NCBI RefSeq assembly: GCF_013185185.1
Contig: NZ_JAAZWE010000001.1
Span: forward strand, 124,001-188,000
DNA: 64,000 nt
Reading direction: 5' to 3'
From: Saccharibacillus endophyticus
Lineage (GTDB): Bacteria > Bacillota > Bacilli > Paenibacillales > Paenibacillaceae
Part shown: piece after piece, positions 47,318 to 55,276 of the stretch
Numbering within the stretch: position 1 is the stretch's first letter
Layout of the letters: each line of letters starts with the position of its first letter
Translations under genes and position numbers: made by a program
The notes under the pieces: generated by a model
The model's database searches: none
Told to the model about the DNA's origin: nothing
What the model saw: only the letters and a program-made list of their open reading frames with translations

Positions 47318-49375
47318 TTATCGATCGGTCAAGATCGTGCCCGTGATGGCTTCGATCATGCGGACATGGTGGCCGGAGTCGCGAGAGACGAGCTTGTAGT
47401 GAGGAACGTATTGTCCCGATCGGGAGCCGTTTGGGTATTCGATGTTCCAGAACAACTGCGGACGGATGGCTTGAAGCAAGCGCTGTTTGGCATCGTCCGG
47501 TGAAAAGGCCGGAATCACGGAGATGCGTTGCAGCTCCTCTGCGGACAGGTCGGCATTCATATAGTGATTGATTTGTCCGGTTGTGCGGTTGACGCTGATG
47601 GATATGTGGTGCATGAAACCGGGTACGCCTTCTTTGGCAATCGGGAAATGGAAAATGGCCTTGGATTGATCTTCTTGGTCGAGGCTTGAATCGGCATCTC
47701 CTGCTTCCAACAGTAAATAAGGCGCGAGATCGGGTTCGATTGTCGCGATCAGGCGAAGAGCGATATCCAGGCAGGCACGGTTATCCAACGCATAAGAGCC
47801 TTGTTCCGCGTTCATGTTCATCGCACCCGTGAGTCGACCGCTTTCTTGATCCATCCGAATCTTGATCGTGCCTTCGTTGCGGGCTTCCATGTAACTTTCA
47901 AGCGTATGAGGGCCTTCTGAAGCTCCGGTTGGAGCGTTTGAATCGGCCTTCTTTTTTGCGTAGACGATTCTTTTTTCGATTTCGGAGCTTTCTTCGCGTA
48001 TAATCGCATACTCTTCTTCATGAAAGCCCAAAAGTCGCAAAGGCGATAGAGAAGAAGGCATAGGTTCAATCGATTTTAGAAGGTCGGCAATCGGGATGGG
48101 TTCGGGTGAATCCGGCATTGAATCCGCAGTAGGCCGGAAAGCCGAATACCCGGTCAAGTAAGGCTCGGGAACGTAGACCAGATGCAGACGATCGTCGCCT
48201 TGCGCATATACGGAATCGTGCAGGCGAGTGATGTGCAGCTTCATTTCCACGGTTTGCGCCAGCCGCTCCATAATATGTTCGGGCGTTAAAAGGTCGGGAG
48301 GCAGAGTAGGTTCCGGCTGCTCGCCGAAATATTTAAAAGCCGTCACGAACCCCGAGCGATGCAGATCGATCCAATAACCGGAACGCGGTAACGGAATTCC
48401 GGCCGCGTATTGGCTATGCGTGCAAAACAACCGTTCGCCGCGATCTTCTTTTTCTATCGTCGCAAATCGTTCGGGGGCATCAGGACGATGATCGCGCACA
48501 AAACGTTCGCCGATCGCCAGCAGTTCTTCTTCCGTAAGATGCTGATCCGTATCCCGGCCCGCATACAGCTCGGGATCGACCGCATAATCAAGCAGATCGC
48601 CTTCAGGCGTGAGCGTGACCGATACGCCGATCTCGGTTCCCGGTTGGGTCCAGATAAACAAAAGCTCGCGCGTCACGCCGTTTTCCTCAAAAACATCTTC
48701 GATAAACGGCTCCATCGCCGTATCGGCGACCGCAAAATCCTTTTCGACCAGCGCTTTGGCGCGATCCCTCAGATGATGCAGCATTTCGGCAACTTCCATT
48801 TTGACTTCCCTCCATGAAAAAGATTTGGCAGGCTTGCGTACAAGCTGCCGGTCGGCAATCTCGTCTCGATAATGGTTGCGCAGCAGTTTCAGACCTTTGT
48901 TCTGATACGTCTTGATCGTCCCCAGCGGTTGACCCAGCAAAGCGGCGATATCCGTTAAACGAAGATCCTGCATATATTTGAGTAAAATGACGCGGCGATA
49001 CTTGAGCGGCAATTCGGCAATCGCGTGCAGCAGATCGATTCGGCGGTCGGTGTCTTCGCCTGACGCTGCAAGATGCTCGGCGGCATCGCTCGAGGGAACG
49101 ATTCGCTTTGAGCGTTCCAGCACGTTGAGAGAAGCATGGATGACGATCCGGGTGAGCCAGGTCCGAAAATACTTGGGCTCGCGAAGCGTAGACAGTGCGG
49201 CATACGCACGATACACCGCTTCTTGGACGGCATCTTCGGCGTCTGCGGAGCTGCGCACGTAGTAACCGGCCACTCGGAGCAGTTGAGGACGTTCAGCGAC
49301 GATCAGCTCGGCGAACGCCGATGCGTCCCCGTTTATGGCAGATTGGACGAGTGGATCAACAGTAGCGGAATTCAA
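47318..49375 (-). CDS. ECF-like sigma factor fused to a YcdB/YcdC-like domain
   Basis: About 685 residues. Residues 1-175 are a sigma-70 region 2 (LLRVAGYYVRSSADAEDAVQ, FRTWLTRIVIHASLN) and region 4 (LPLKYRRVILLKYMQDLRL, IAALLGQPLGTIKTYQNKG). From about 190 to the end lie roughly 490 residues that look like repeated YcdB/YcdC (PepSY-like) modules, e.g. LAIGERFVRDHRPD and SISVNRTTGQINHYMN, a type normally found outside the membrane in anti-sigma or lipoproteins. No membrane segment or signal peptide is seen. TTG at 49375 is preferred because AAGGAG is 8 bases upstream; it directly abuts the GTG at 49384. The downstream lipoprotein is probably co-transcribed. Confidence 0.78.
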   Translation of the reverse strand: MNSATVDPLVQSAINGDASAFAELIVAERPQLLRVAGYYVRSSADAEDAVQEAVYRAYAALSTLREPKYFRTWLTRIVIHASLNVLERSKRIVPSSDAAEHLAASGEDTDRRIDLLHAIAELPLKYRRVILLKYMQDLRLTDIAALLGQPLGTIKTYQNKGLKLLRNHYRDEIADRQLVRKPAKSFSWREVKMEVAEMLHHLRDRAKALVEKDFAVADTAMEPFIEDVFEENGVTRELLFIWTQPGTEIGVSVTLTPEGDLLDYAVDPELYAGRDTDQHLTEEELLAIGERFVRDHRPDAPERFATIEKEDRGERLFCTHSQYAAGIPLPRSGYWIDLHRSGFVTAFKYFGEQPEPTLPPDLLTPEHIMERLAQTVEMKLHITRLHDSVYAQGDDRLHLVYVPEPYLTGYSAFRPTADSMPDSPEPIPIADLLKSIEPMPSSLSPLRLLGFHEEEYAIIREESSEIEKRIVYAKKKADSNAPTGASEGPHTLESYMEARNEGTIKIRMDQESGRLTGAMNMNAEQGSYALDNRACLDIALRLIATIEPDLAPYLLLEAGDADSSLDQEDQSKAIFHFPIAKEGVPGFMHHISISVNRTTGQINHYMNADLSAEELQRISVIPAFSPDDAKQRLLQAIRPQLFWNIEYPNGSRSGQYVPHYKLVSRDSGHHVRMIEAITGTILTDR

Positions 49376-49584
49376 ACTTTTCACTCCTTATCAAAACCGT
49401 ATTCAATGATTGGACAAGCGAAAGCGGCAGATGGTTTTGGGCAAGACGAAAAAATTTCAAATCAGGCTCTGCCAAGCTCCGAACGGTTCATCCGCTAACG
49501 CGGCGGGTATATGGACTCCAAGCAAGGAAAGCCGGAAAACGAACGGATGCGAATCGGCGATTCTTGAGGTAAGGAGAGGATAGA

Positions 49585-50604
49585 ATGGCAAAGCGCGACG
49601 CTTATTTCGACAACATGAAGGTTCTGCTGATTGCGCTGGTCGTGGTTGGGCATCTGATTGAACCCTTGAGCAGCAGTGAGGCTTACCGCCCGCTGTATCT
49701 GCTTATTTATTCGTTTCATATCCCGCTGTTCGTACTGATTTCGGGCTATTTTTGCAAAGAGATTACGAGCAGCGATTACCGGATCAAAGTCGTCGGGTCG
49801 TTGATCGTGCCTTATCTGATCTTTGAGACGCTGTATTCGTTATTCGATTATTTCGTGATAGGCGCTCAAGCGCTCAGATTCTCGTATTTCACGCCGTATT
49901 GGTTGATGTGGTTTATTTTCAGCATGATCATTTGGAAAATGCTGCTGCCGTATGCGGTTAAGATTCGCTGGGCGCTGCCGATTTCGTTCGTGATTGCCAT
50001 TTTGGCAGGTTACGCGGTCGATGCCGAGTATTATGCCAGCATATCGCGCACGATCGTCTTTTTCCCATTTTTCCTGGCCGGCTATTATTTGGACAAAAAG
50101 CATATCGATGCGCTGCGCACGCTGCCTATGAAGATCGCTTCCGCAGCCGTGTTGGGTGCAGCCGTTCTTGTTATGATAAACTATGGAAGCGGAATTCGCC
50201 CGGAATGGTTCTATGGCAGCTTGCCGTACGCGGCGCTGGATCAGCCTTATTGGACAGCCGGACTGTACCGAATCGCGGCTTATGGAGCATCCGTACTGAT
50301 CGGCGGCGCGGTGATGATCCTGATAACGGGGCGACCGCTGCCGTATATATCCGTGCTTGGACGCAATACGCTGTACGCTTATTTGCTGCACGGATTCCTG
50401 GTCAAAGGATTGATTGCTACCGGTTTCTACGAGACTTACGGCGAATCGGCATGGACGTGGCTGTTGATTCCGTTTGGCGTGCTGCTTGCAGCCGGTTTAT
50501 CGTCAGAGTGGATGCGGGTGCGGTTCGCTTGGCTGCTGGAGCCGAATCTGGACCGGTTGTTCAAAAAGCAGAACCGGGACGGCAGGGCGGAAGCGCGGCG
50601 TTAA
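49585..50604 (+). CDS. Acyltransferase-3 family membrane protein
   Basis: 339 residues with about ten membrane helices. The family start is YFDNMKVLLIALVVVGHLIEP with the conserved catalytic-region histidine, then YSFHIPLFVLISGYF. It resembles fucose-4-O-acetylase-like Acyl_transf_3 proteins that acetylate surface sugars or peptidoglycan. The acceptor is unknown. AAGGAGAGG precedes the ATG. It is divergent from the sigma-factor fusion gene and 43 bases before the luciferase-like gene. Confidence 0.85.
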   Translation: MAKRDAYFDNMKVLLIALVVVGHLIEPLSSSEAYRPLYLLIYSFHIPLFVLISGYFCKEITSSDYRIKVVGSLIVPYLIFETLYSLFDYFVIGAQALRFSYFTPYWLMWFIFSMIIWKMLLPYAVKIRWALPISFVIAILAGYAVDAEYYASISRTIVFFPFFLAGYYLDKKHIDALRTLPMKIASAAVLGAAVLVMINYGSGIRPEWFYGSLPYAALDQPYWTAGLYRIAAYGASVLIGGAVMILITGRPLPYISVLGRNTLYAYLLHGFLVKGLIATGFYETYGESAWTWLLIPFGVLLAAGLSSEWMRVRFAWLLEPNLDRLFKKQNRDGRAEARR

Positions 50605-50647
50605 ATGTTGAGTATTTATTCATATCGTTAAACGGAGGGAGATCGAA

Positions 50648-51706
50648 ATGAGTCAATCGCAAGAATCGACGAACCTGAATTCGAAGTCGGAGAAAAAGCT
50701 CGGGGAGATCCCGATATCCGTACTTGATTTGTCCCAGATTGTAGAAGGCAAGACGGCGGCTGACGCGTTCAAAGACAGTCTGGATCTGGCCCGTCATGCC
50801 GAAAAATGGGGCTATAACCGTTACTGGGTAGCGGAGCATCACAATATGCCGGGCGTCGCAAGTTCGGCCACGTCGGTCGTGATCGGGTATCTGGCGGCCG
50901 GAACGTCGAGCATTCGTCTAGGCGCGGGGGGCATCATGCTGCCGAACCATGCGCCGCTCGTCATTGCCGAACAGTTCGGCACGCTGGAGTCCATGTATCC
51001 CGGCCGAATCGATCTGGGACTCGGACGGGCGCCGGGCAGCGATCGTCGAACGTCTATCGCACTGCGGCGTGATGTAACGGCGGACGATTTCCCGGAACTG
51101 GTAGAAGAGCTGCGCAGTTTCTTCGACGCGTCGAAGACTTCGTATCATGCGCCGATCCGGGCCGTGCCGGGCGAAGGGTTGGATATTCCGATCTGGCTGC
51201 TGGGGTCAAGCGACTTCAGCGCAAGACTGGCGGCTTATCAAGGACTGCCGTTTTCGTTCGCGGGTCATTTCTCGCCGGATTATTTGGATCGGGCGCTCGA
51301 AGTGTACCGGACCACGTTCCGGCCGTCGAAGACGCTGTCCGAACCGTATGTCATGCTGGGCGTGTCGTTGATCGCCGCGGATACGAATGAGCGTGCCGAG
51401 TTCTTGTCCACGACGATGCAGCAGCAAGTGGTGGCGCTGACGCGCGGCCGTCCCGGAAAAATCCAGCCGCCGGCCGATCTGTCGTCGCAGCTTGACCCGC
51501 TTGAACTGTCGGCGGTGCGCAAACGGATGGAATCGGCAATCGTCGGAGACCGTGACACCGTAGAACGCCGTTTGCAGGAACTATTGGCTCGAACGCAAGC
51601 GGATGAATTGATCGTAACGAGCGGGATCTACGATCAAGCCGAACGATTGCATTCCTACGAGATTTTGGCTGATATCGCGATCCCGTCCGGTAAAGCGACG
51701 TTGTAA
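50648..51706 (+). CDS. LLM-class flavin monooxygenase (luciferase-like)
   Basis: About 352 residues. The TIM-barrel start is [19 protein letters not shown], then [33 protein letters not shown] and [17 protein letters not shown], the pattern of the MsnO8/YtmO-like bacterial luciferase group. These use FMNH2 to oxidise small substrates that remain unknown for most members. The C-terminal [24 protein letters not shown] is typical. GGAGGGAGA precedes the ATG. It probably shares a transcript with the acyltransferase gene and ends at the terminator at 51753. Confidence 0.87.
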   Translation: MSQSQESTNLNSKSEKKLGEIPISVLDLSQIVEGKTAADAFKDSLDLARHAEKWGYNRYWVAEHHNMPGVASSATSVVIGYLAAGTSSIRLGAGGIMLPNHAPLVIAEQFGTLESMYPGRIDLGLGRAPGSDRRTSIALRRDVTADDFPELVEELRSFFDASKTSYHAPIRAVPGEGLDIPIWLLGSSDFSARLAAYQGLPFSFAGHFSPDYLDRALEVYRTTFRPSKTLSEPYVMLGVSLIAADTNERAEFLSTTMQQQVVALTRGRPGKIQPPADLSSQLDPLELSAVRKRMESAIVGDRDTVERRLQELLARTQADELIVTSGIYDQAERLHSYEILADIAIPSGKATL

Positions 51707-51752
51707 AAAGATTCGACGTTTTGGCGATCTTTTTCGCGAATTCGCATATTTG

Positions 51753-51813
51753 GCCCCGACTCGGCATTCTCGGCAAAGCGCTTCAGGCTTGCCGAACCGG
51801 GTCGGGGCTTTTT
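51753..51813 (+). terminator. Rho-independent terminator
   Basis: GCCCCGAC/GTCGGGGC outer stem and CGGCAA/TTGCCG inner stem, followed by TTTTT. Confidence 0.85.
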
Positions 51814-51966
51814 GTCATGATTAACAACTTTCTAAACGAAAACGATTGAAATGCCGATTAAGAACATATGTGCGTAAATTCTTCGACGAATTTCGTTTTT
51901 CGTGCCAATTATCGGTATAAAAATGGTATAATAAAAAAATCACATGCAAGGCAAGGAGGAAGCGGT

Positions 51967-52218
51967 TTGGCAAAAGGTAAAGTAGCAAAGCGGCCGACCC
52001 GCGACGAGTTTGTTCTGGAAGAAATAGGGAATCAATTGACTGAAGCCTACCAGGAGAAATCCGTTGTGGAATTGACGGTCTGGGGAGTACCTGAAGCGGT
52101 TCGGGGAACGATCGTCAAGATGGACTCGAGAACCGGTAAAGTTCATGTCGAACAAGAAGAAGAAACGAAAAAAGTCTCTTTCATGGACATTATGGCCTTG
52201 AACTATCCGCGCGATTAG
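51967..52218 (+). CDS. YolD-like small protein
   Basis: About 83 residues. The core RPTRDEFVLEEIGNQL followed by VELTVWGVPEAVRGTIVKM and KVSFMDIMAL matches the YolD-like domain, found in Firmicutes beside DNA-polymerase V-type genes or alone; the function is unknown. TTG start with AAGGAGG seven bases upstream; the longer frame from 51868 has no ribosome site and covers the promoter. A terminator follows 64 bases after the stop and the family-1 copy E comes after that. Confidence 0.75.
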   Translation: MAKGKVAKRPTRDEFVLEEIGNQLTEAYQEKSVVELTVWGVPEAVRGTIVKMDSRTGKVHVEQEEETKKVSFMDIMALNYPRD

Positions 52219-52282
52219 TGATTCCGATCACTCTGCACAGCCATGCACCGCGGAGGAACAAGCTGATTGAAATACAAAAAAA

Positions 52283-52322
52283 GCTCTGCCCGAGTTGAAT
52301 GTTCTCGGATAGAGCCTTTTTT
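52283..52322 (+). terminator. Rho-independent terminator
   Basis: GCTCTGCCCGAG-ttgaatgtt-CTCGGATAGAGC then CTTTTTT, after the YolD-like gene and before repeat copy E. Confidence 0.85.
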
Positions 52323-52330
52323 CTGACTAG

Positions 52331-52475
52331 GGAAGCTGAGGGGCTGCGCTGCGAGAGAAATTCGTTCAAGACGCTGTCTCACCCGGAAAGTTGAATTGGA
52401 TTTAAGCAAGGAATCTTTCCGGGTTCAAAGGCGTCTTTCACTGAATTTCTCTCTCCGCTCCGCCTGTTAGCTTCC
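52331..52475 (+). repeat. Family-1 structured repeat, copy E
   Basis: Outer stem GGAAGCT/AGCTTCC, conserved blocks GAGAAATTCGTTCAAGACGC-TGTCTCAC and GTTCAAAGGCGTCTTTCACT, apical stem CCCGGAAAG/CTTTCCGGG. Its apical loop (GGATTTAAGCAAGGAAT) is nearly the same as the loop of copy G after removal of the MITE. It lies beyond the YolD terminator. A further hairpin CCTTCCTC/GAGGAAGG follows at 52488-52513. Confidence 0.82.
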
Positions 52476-52669
52476 GGATTTGGAAAAGGCCTTCCTCGAT
52501 GAGTTGAGGAAGGTCGAAAAATTACTTTTTTAAAGTATAGGGCTGGTAATTTGTTGTACTCTGTTCTTAGTGCTTGTCGCTTTTAAGGTTTGCCGTCTTT
52601 ACAACCTTTAGCTCTTGCGTCGGGCAAAGCCCACGCCATATCTTTTGCGCGAAGTTAGGCACTTCGCAG

Positions 52670-52708
52670 AAAAAAAGCGAAAACCCAATCCCGTGCAAAG
52701 GGGATTGG
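52670..52708 (-). terminator. Minus-strand terminator beyond repeat copy I
   Basis: Minus strand: CCAATCCC-ctttgcac-GGGATTGG then GTTTTCGCTTTTTTT. It ends the trhO transcript after the repeat. Confidence 0.65.
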
Positions 52709-52734
52709 ATGTTTCCCCTACCTAAAAGCCATTC

Positions 52735-52890
52735 GGCGCGGGCGCAGCGGAGGGGCGGTGGAAGCTTGAGAAGCGGAGCGTTCGCCTTTAAAATCGGATT
52801 TCCCACCATAAACTTGTTTTATACAATAGGAGGAAATCCGATTTTGACAGCGATCGAAAGCTCCCCCGCCCCGCAGCGTCACCCAAGCGC
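52735..52890 (-). repeat. Family-1 structured repeat, copy I
   Basis: Minus orientation. The core GCTGTC and AAAGGCG surround a perfect 14-bp apical stem beginning GGAAATCC with a 28-base loop; GGGGCGG/CCGCCCC closes the outside. Other blocks differ more than in copies A-E. It starts seven bases after the trhO stop, same strand, and a terminator follows. Confidence 0.65.
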
Positions 52891-52896
52891 AAAAAG

Positions 52897-53778
52897 TTAA
52901 ATCGCCGCCACGGACTCCTTACACTCGTCCGAGCAGTAATGGCTGTGTTCATCCGAACACGACTCGCACACCAGATGCTGCAAGTTGCACACCGGGCAGT
53001 TTACATAAACGTCGGTCGGTTCGTCGCAGTGGTAGCATTTGCCGACGATGCTCGGCGCGACATGGTTGATCGGCACCGAAATGCGTTCGTCGAATACATA
53101 ACATTTGCCGTCGAACAGGTCGCCTTGGACTTCTTCGTCTTTGCCGTACGTCACGATGCCGCCTTCGAGCTGGCCTACGTCCGTAAAGCCTTCGTCGATC
53201 ATGAAGCCGGTCAGTTTTTCGCAGCGGATACCGCCCGTGCAGTAAGTGAGGATCGTTTTATCTTTGTGTTCGGCCATATTTTCGCGAATCCAGTTCGGGA
53301 AATCGCGGAACGAATCGATATTCGGGCGGATCGCGTTACGGAAATGACCCAGGTCATATTCGTAATCCGTGCGGCCGTCGAGTACAATAACATCGTCGCG
53401 CTGCAATTGTTCATGGAACTCTTTCGGAGACAGGCGTTTGCCGAACTTCACGTTCGGATCGAGTTCTTTTTCATAGCGGAACGTGACCAATTCTTCTTTA
53501 TGGCGCACGAACAGCTTTTTGAACGCATGCTGTTCGGAATCGTCGATTTTAAAAACAGTGCCCTCGAAGCGCTTATCGGCCAGCAGATCTTTCATGTACT
53601 GCTCGGTCTGCTCGTACGTGCCGGACAGCGTGCCGTTGATGCCTTCGCTGGCGATCAGGATGCGTCCTTTGACGCCGAGGTCTTTGCAATATTGCAGATG
53701 TTGAGCGGTATAGACTTGCGGCTCGTCGATCTTGACGAATTTATAAAAAAGCAGAATGCGGTAAGGACTGTTTTCCAT
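52897..53778 (-). CDS. trhO: tRNA uridine-34 hydroxylase TrhO (rhodanese family)
   Basis: 293 residues. The N-terminal domain is YRILLFYKFVKIDEPQVYT with RILIASEGINGTLSG. The rhodanese domain (VIVLDGRTDYEYDLGHF) carries the active cysteine in ILTYCTGGIRCEKLTGFM, and the C-terminus has a zinc-like cysteine/histidine cluster (CYHCDEPTDVYVNCPVCN and CESCSDEHSHYCSDEC). TrhO (YceA/YbfQ) hydroxylates wobble uridine in tRNA. The cysteine cluster is usual in the Firmicute branch. A short GGGTGAT lies before the ATG. Single-gene unit followed by repeat copy I. Confidence 0.9.
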   Translation of the reverse strand: MENSPYRILLFYKFVKIDEPQVYTAQHLQYCKDLGVKGRILIASEGINGTLSGTYEQTEQYMKDLLADKRFEGTVFKIDDSEQHAFKKLFVRHKEELVTFRYEKELDPNVKFGKRLSPKEFHEQLQRDDVIVLDGRTDYEYDLGHFRNAIRPNIDSFRDFPNWIRENMAEHKDKTILTYCTGGIRCEKLTGFMIDEGFTDVGQLEGGIVTYGKDEEVQGDLFDGKCYVFDERISVPINHVAPSIVGKCYHCDEPTDVYVNCPVCNLQHLVCESCSDEHSHYCSDECKESVAAI

Positions 53779-53921
53779 ATCATATCACCCGTAATCTCAT
53801 TGATTTTTGCCGCCGCTTCCTGTAGGATGCTTGCGTGCAACTTAAAATTTTAGACGTTTTATCGGCATTCGTCAATTGATTCGTTTGTTAACGGGTTGAA
53901 CAAAACAAACGGAATAACTAA

Positions 53922-54031
53922 TTATCTTGTCGACTCTTAATCAGAAGTTTATGTTCGCCTGGGACTTCGTACACGGGTTAGGTACGAAATTTCAGGTGAT
54001 CGTATTCTTACCTTTGGTGTCGACAAGATAA
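53922..54031 (-). repeat. Family-2 hairpin element, copy R
   Basis: Termini TTATCTTGTCGAC and GTCGACAAGATAA are fully complementary but differ from those of other copies. In minus orientation the conserved middle reads GGTAAGAATACGATCACCTG and CTTCTGATTAAGA, with an apical TTCGTAC/GTACGAA stem. It lies in the divergent trhO/murB spacer, 36 bases before murB. Confidence 0.72.
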
Positions 54032-54066
54032 CATATATGAAGAACGTGAAGAGGAGAGTACCCCAT

Positions 54067-55089
54067 ATGACTTCGCAAAACCAACGATTTGAACAGCTAT
54101 TCCAAAGCAACGTCAAGCTGTCTGCCTACTCGACATACGAAATTGGCGGGGAGGCTCGGCACTTGGCGCTTCCGCGAACAATAGAAGAACTTTCGACCAT
54201 GCTGCACGGCGCGCGCACCAAAGGATTGAATCCGTTTTTGTTCGGCTCCGGTTCCAACACGCTGTTCCCGGATCATCCGGACGAGGAGATGTTGTTCTTT
54301 TCGCTCAAGGAACATATCGAATTCAAACTGCTGCCGGGACGATTGTTCGTTTCCGCAGGGACGCCTATGACGCTGCTGGCGTTGTTCGGGCTGTACACGG
54401 GTATCGACGCGTTCGATTTCACGTTCCTGCTGCCGGGTACGCTCGGAGCGGGAGTCTATATGAATGCCAAATATTTCAGCCACCAGATCAGCGACGTGTT
54501 GGAGACGGCTTACGTGATCGACAAGGAGCGTCCGGAAAAAGGAATTATTCCCGTGCCGCTCGGCAGCTGCGAATACGGCTACAAAAATTCCATCTTCATG
54601 CGCATGCCTTGGATCGTAGTCGGCGCGGATCTCAAGCTTCCCGTCGATCCGAAGCTGACGCCGCAGGAAACGGACGAGCTGTTTGCCAAATTGAAAGCCA
54701 AAAATCTGTCGACTTCGGTGCTGCCCGATTATTACCGTCATTATACGAACGAATTGAACGTCGCGGCCAAACAGGGGTTTCAGGTTCGTCAGGAGCTGCT
54801 CGACGTTATCGCGGACCGCGGCGGCAAGCTGCATTTCGACTTTCCTTCATGCGGTTCGGTATTCAAAAACAATTATACGATCGGCGAACCGATGGGCAAG
54901 CTGGTGGACCGGATCGGTTTGCGCGGCACGATAATCGGCGGCGCGATGATCTCGGATCATCACGGCAACATCATTCAAAATCGCGGCGGGGCAAAAGCGA
55001 GCGACATCGTGGACCTTGTTCATCTAGTTCAAGAGAAGGTGGAAGCCGAATTCGGTTTCGTACCTGAGCCTGAGCTTGTGATCGTTTAG
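54067..55089 (+). CDS. murB: UDP-N-acetylmuramate dehydrogenase
   Basis: About 340 residues. The FAD-binding part shows AYSTYEIGGEARHLALP, FLFGSGSNTLFPD and FDFTFLLPGTLGAGVYMNA; the C-terminal domain has FPSCGSVFKNN, with the serine/cysteine that protonates the enol, and GAMISDHHGNIIQNRGGAKASD. It reduces UDP-GlcNAc-enolpyruvate to UDP-MurNAc with NADPH for peptidoglycan. It resembles the MurB type with the GSGSN loop and no tyrosine-loop insertion. ATG at 54067 with GAGGAGAG upstream. No other cell-wall gene is adjacent, so it may be one of two murB copies. Confidence 0.85.
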   Translation: MTSQNQRFEQLFQSNVKLSAYSTYEIGGEARHLALPRTIEELSTMLHGARTKGLNPFLFGSGSNTLFPDHPDEEMLFFSLKEHIEFKLLPGRLFVSAGTPMTLLALFGLYTGIDAFDFTFLLPGTLGAGVYMNAKYFSHQISDVLETAYVIDKERPEKGIIPVPLGSCEYGYKNSIFMRMPWIVVGADLKLPVDPKLTPQETDELFAKLKAKNLSTSVLPDYYRHYTNELNVAAKQGFQVRQELLDVIADRGGKLHFDFPSCGSVFKNNYTIGEPMGKLVDRIGLRGTIIGGAMISDHHGNIIQNRGGAKASDIVDLVHLVQEKVEAEFGFVPEPELVIV

Positions 55090-55276
55090 TATTGGGTCAT
55101 ACGAACTAATATTTGCATTTTACAGGATTTTAACACTTTTTCTCAATTTTTTTACGAAACAATGAACTTTCCTGTTTGGACACATGCTAGAATGAGACGC
55201 AGATGGCTTGATACCAAAATCTTGCTATGCCCAAAAATGTTCTCAAAAAAAGGTTCAAACAGGAGGCGGTTAAAAA

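Noticed and set aside
49376..49384. GTG at 49384 as start of the sigma-factor fusion
   Set aside because: The AAGGAG site overlaps it directly, whereas the TTG at 49375 has a normal eight-base spacing.
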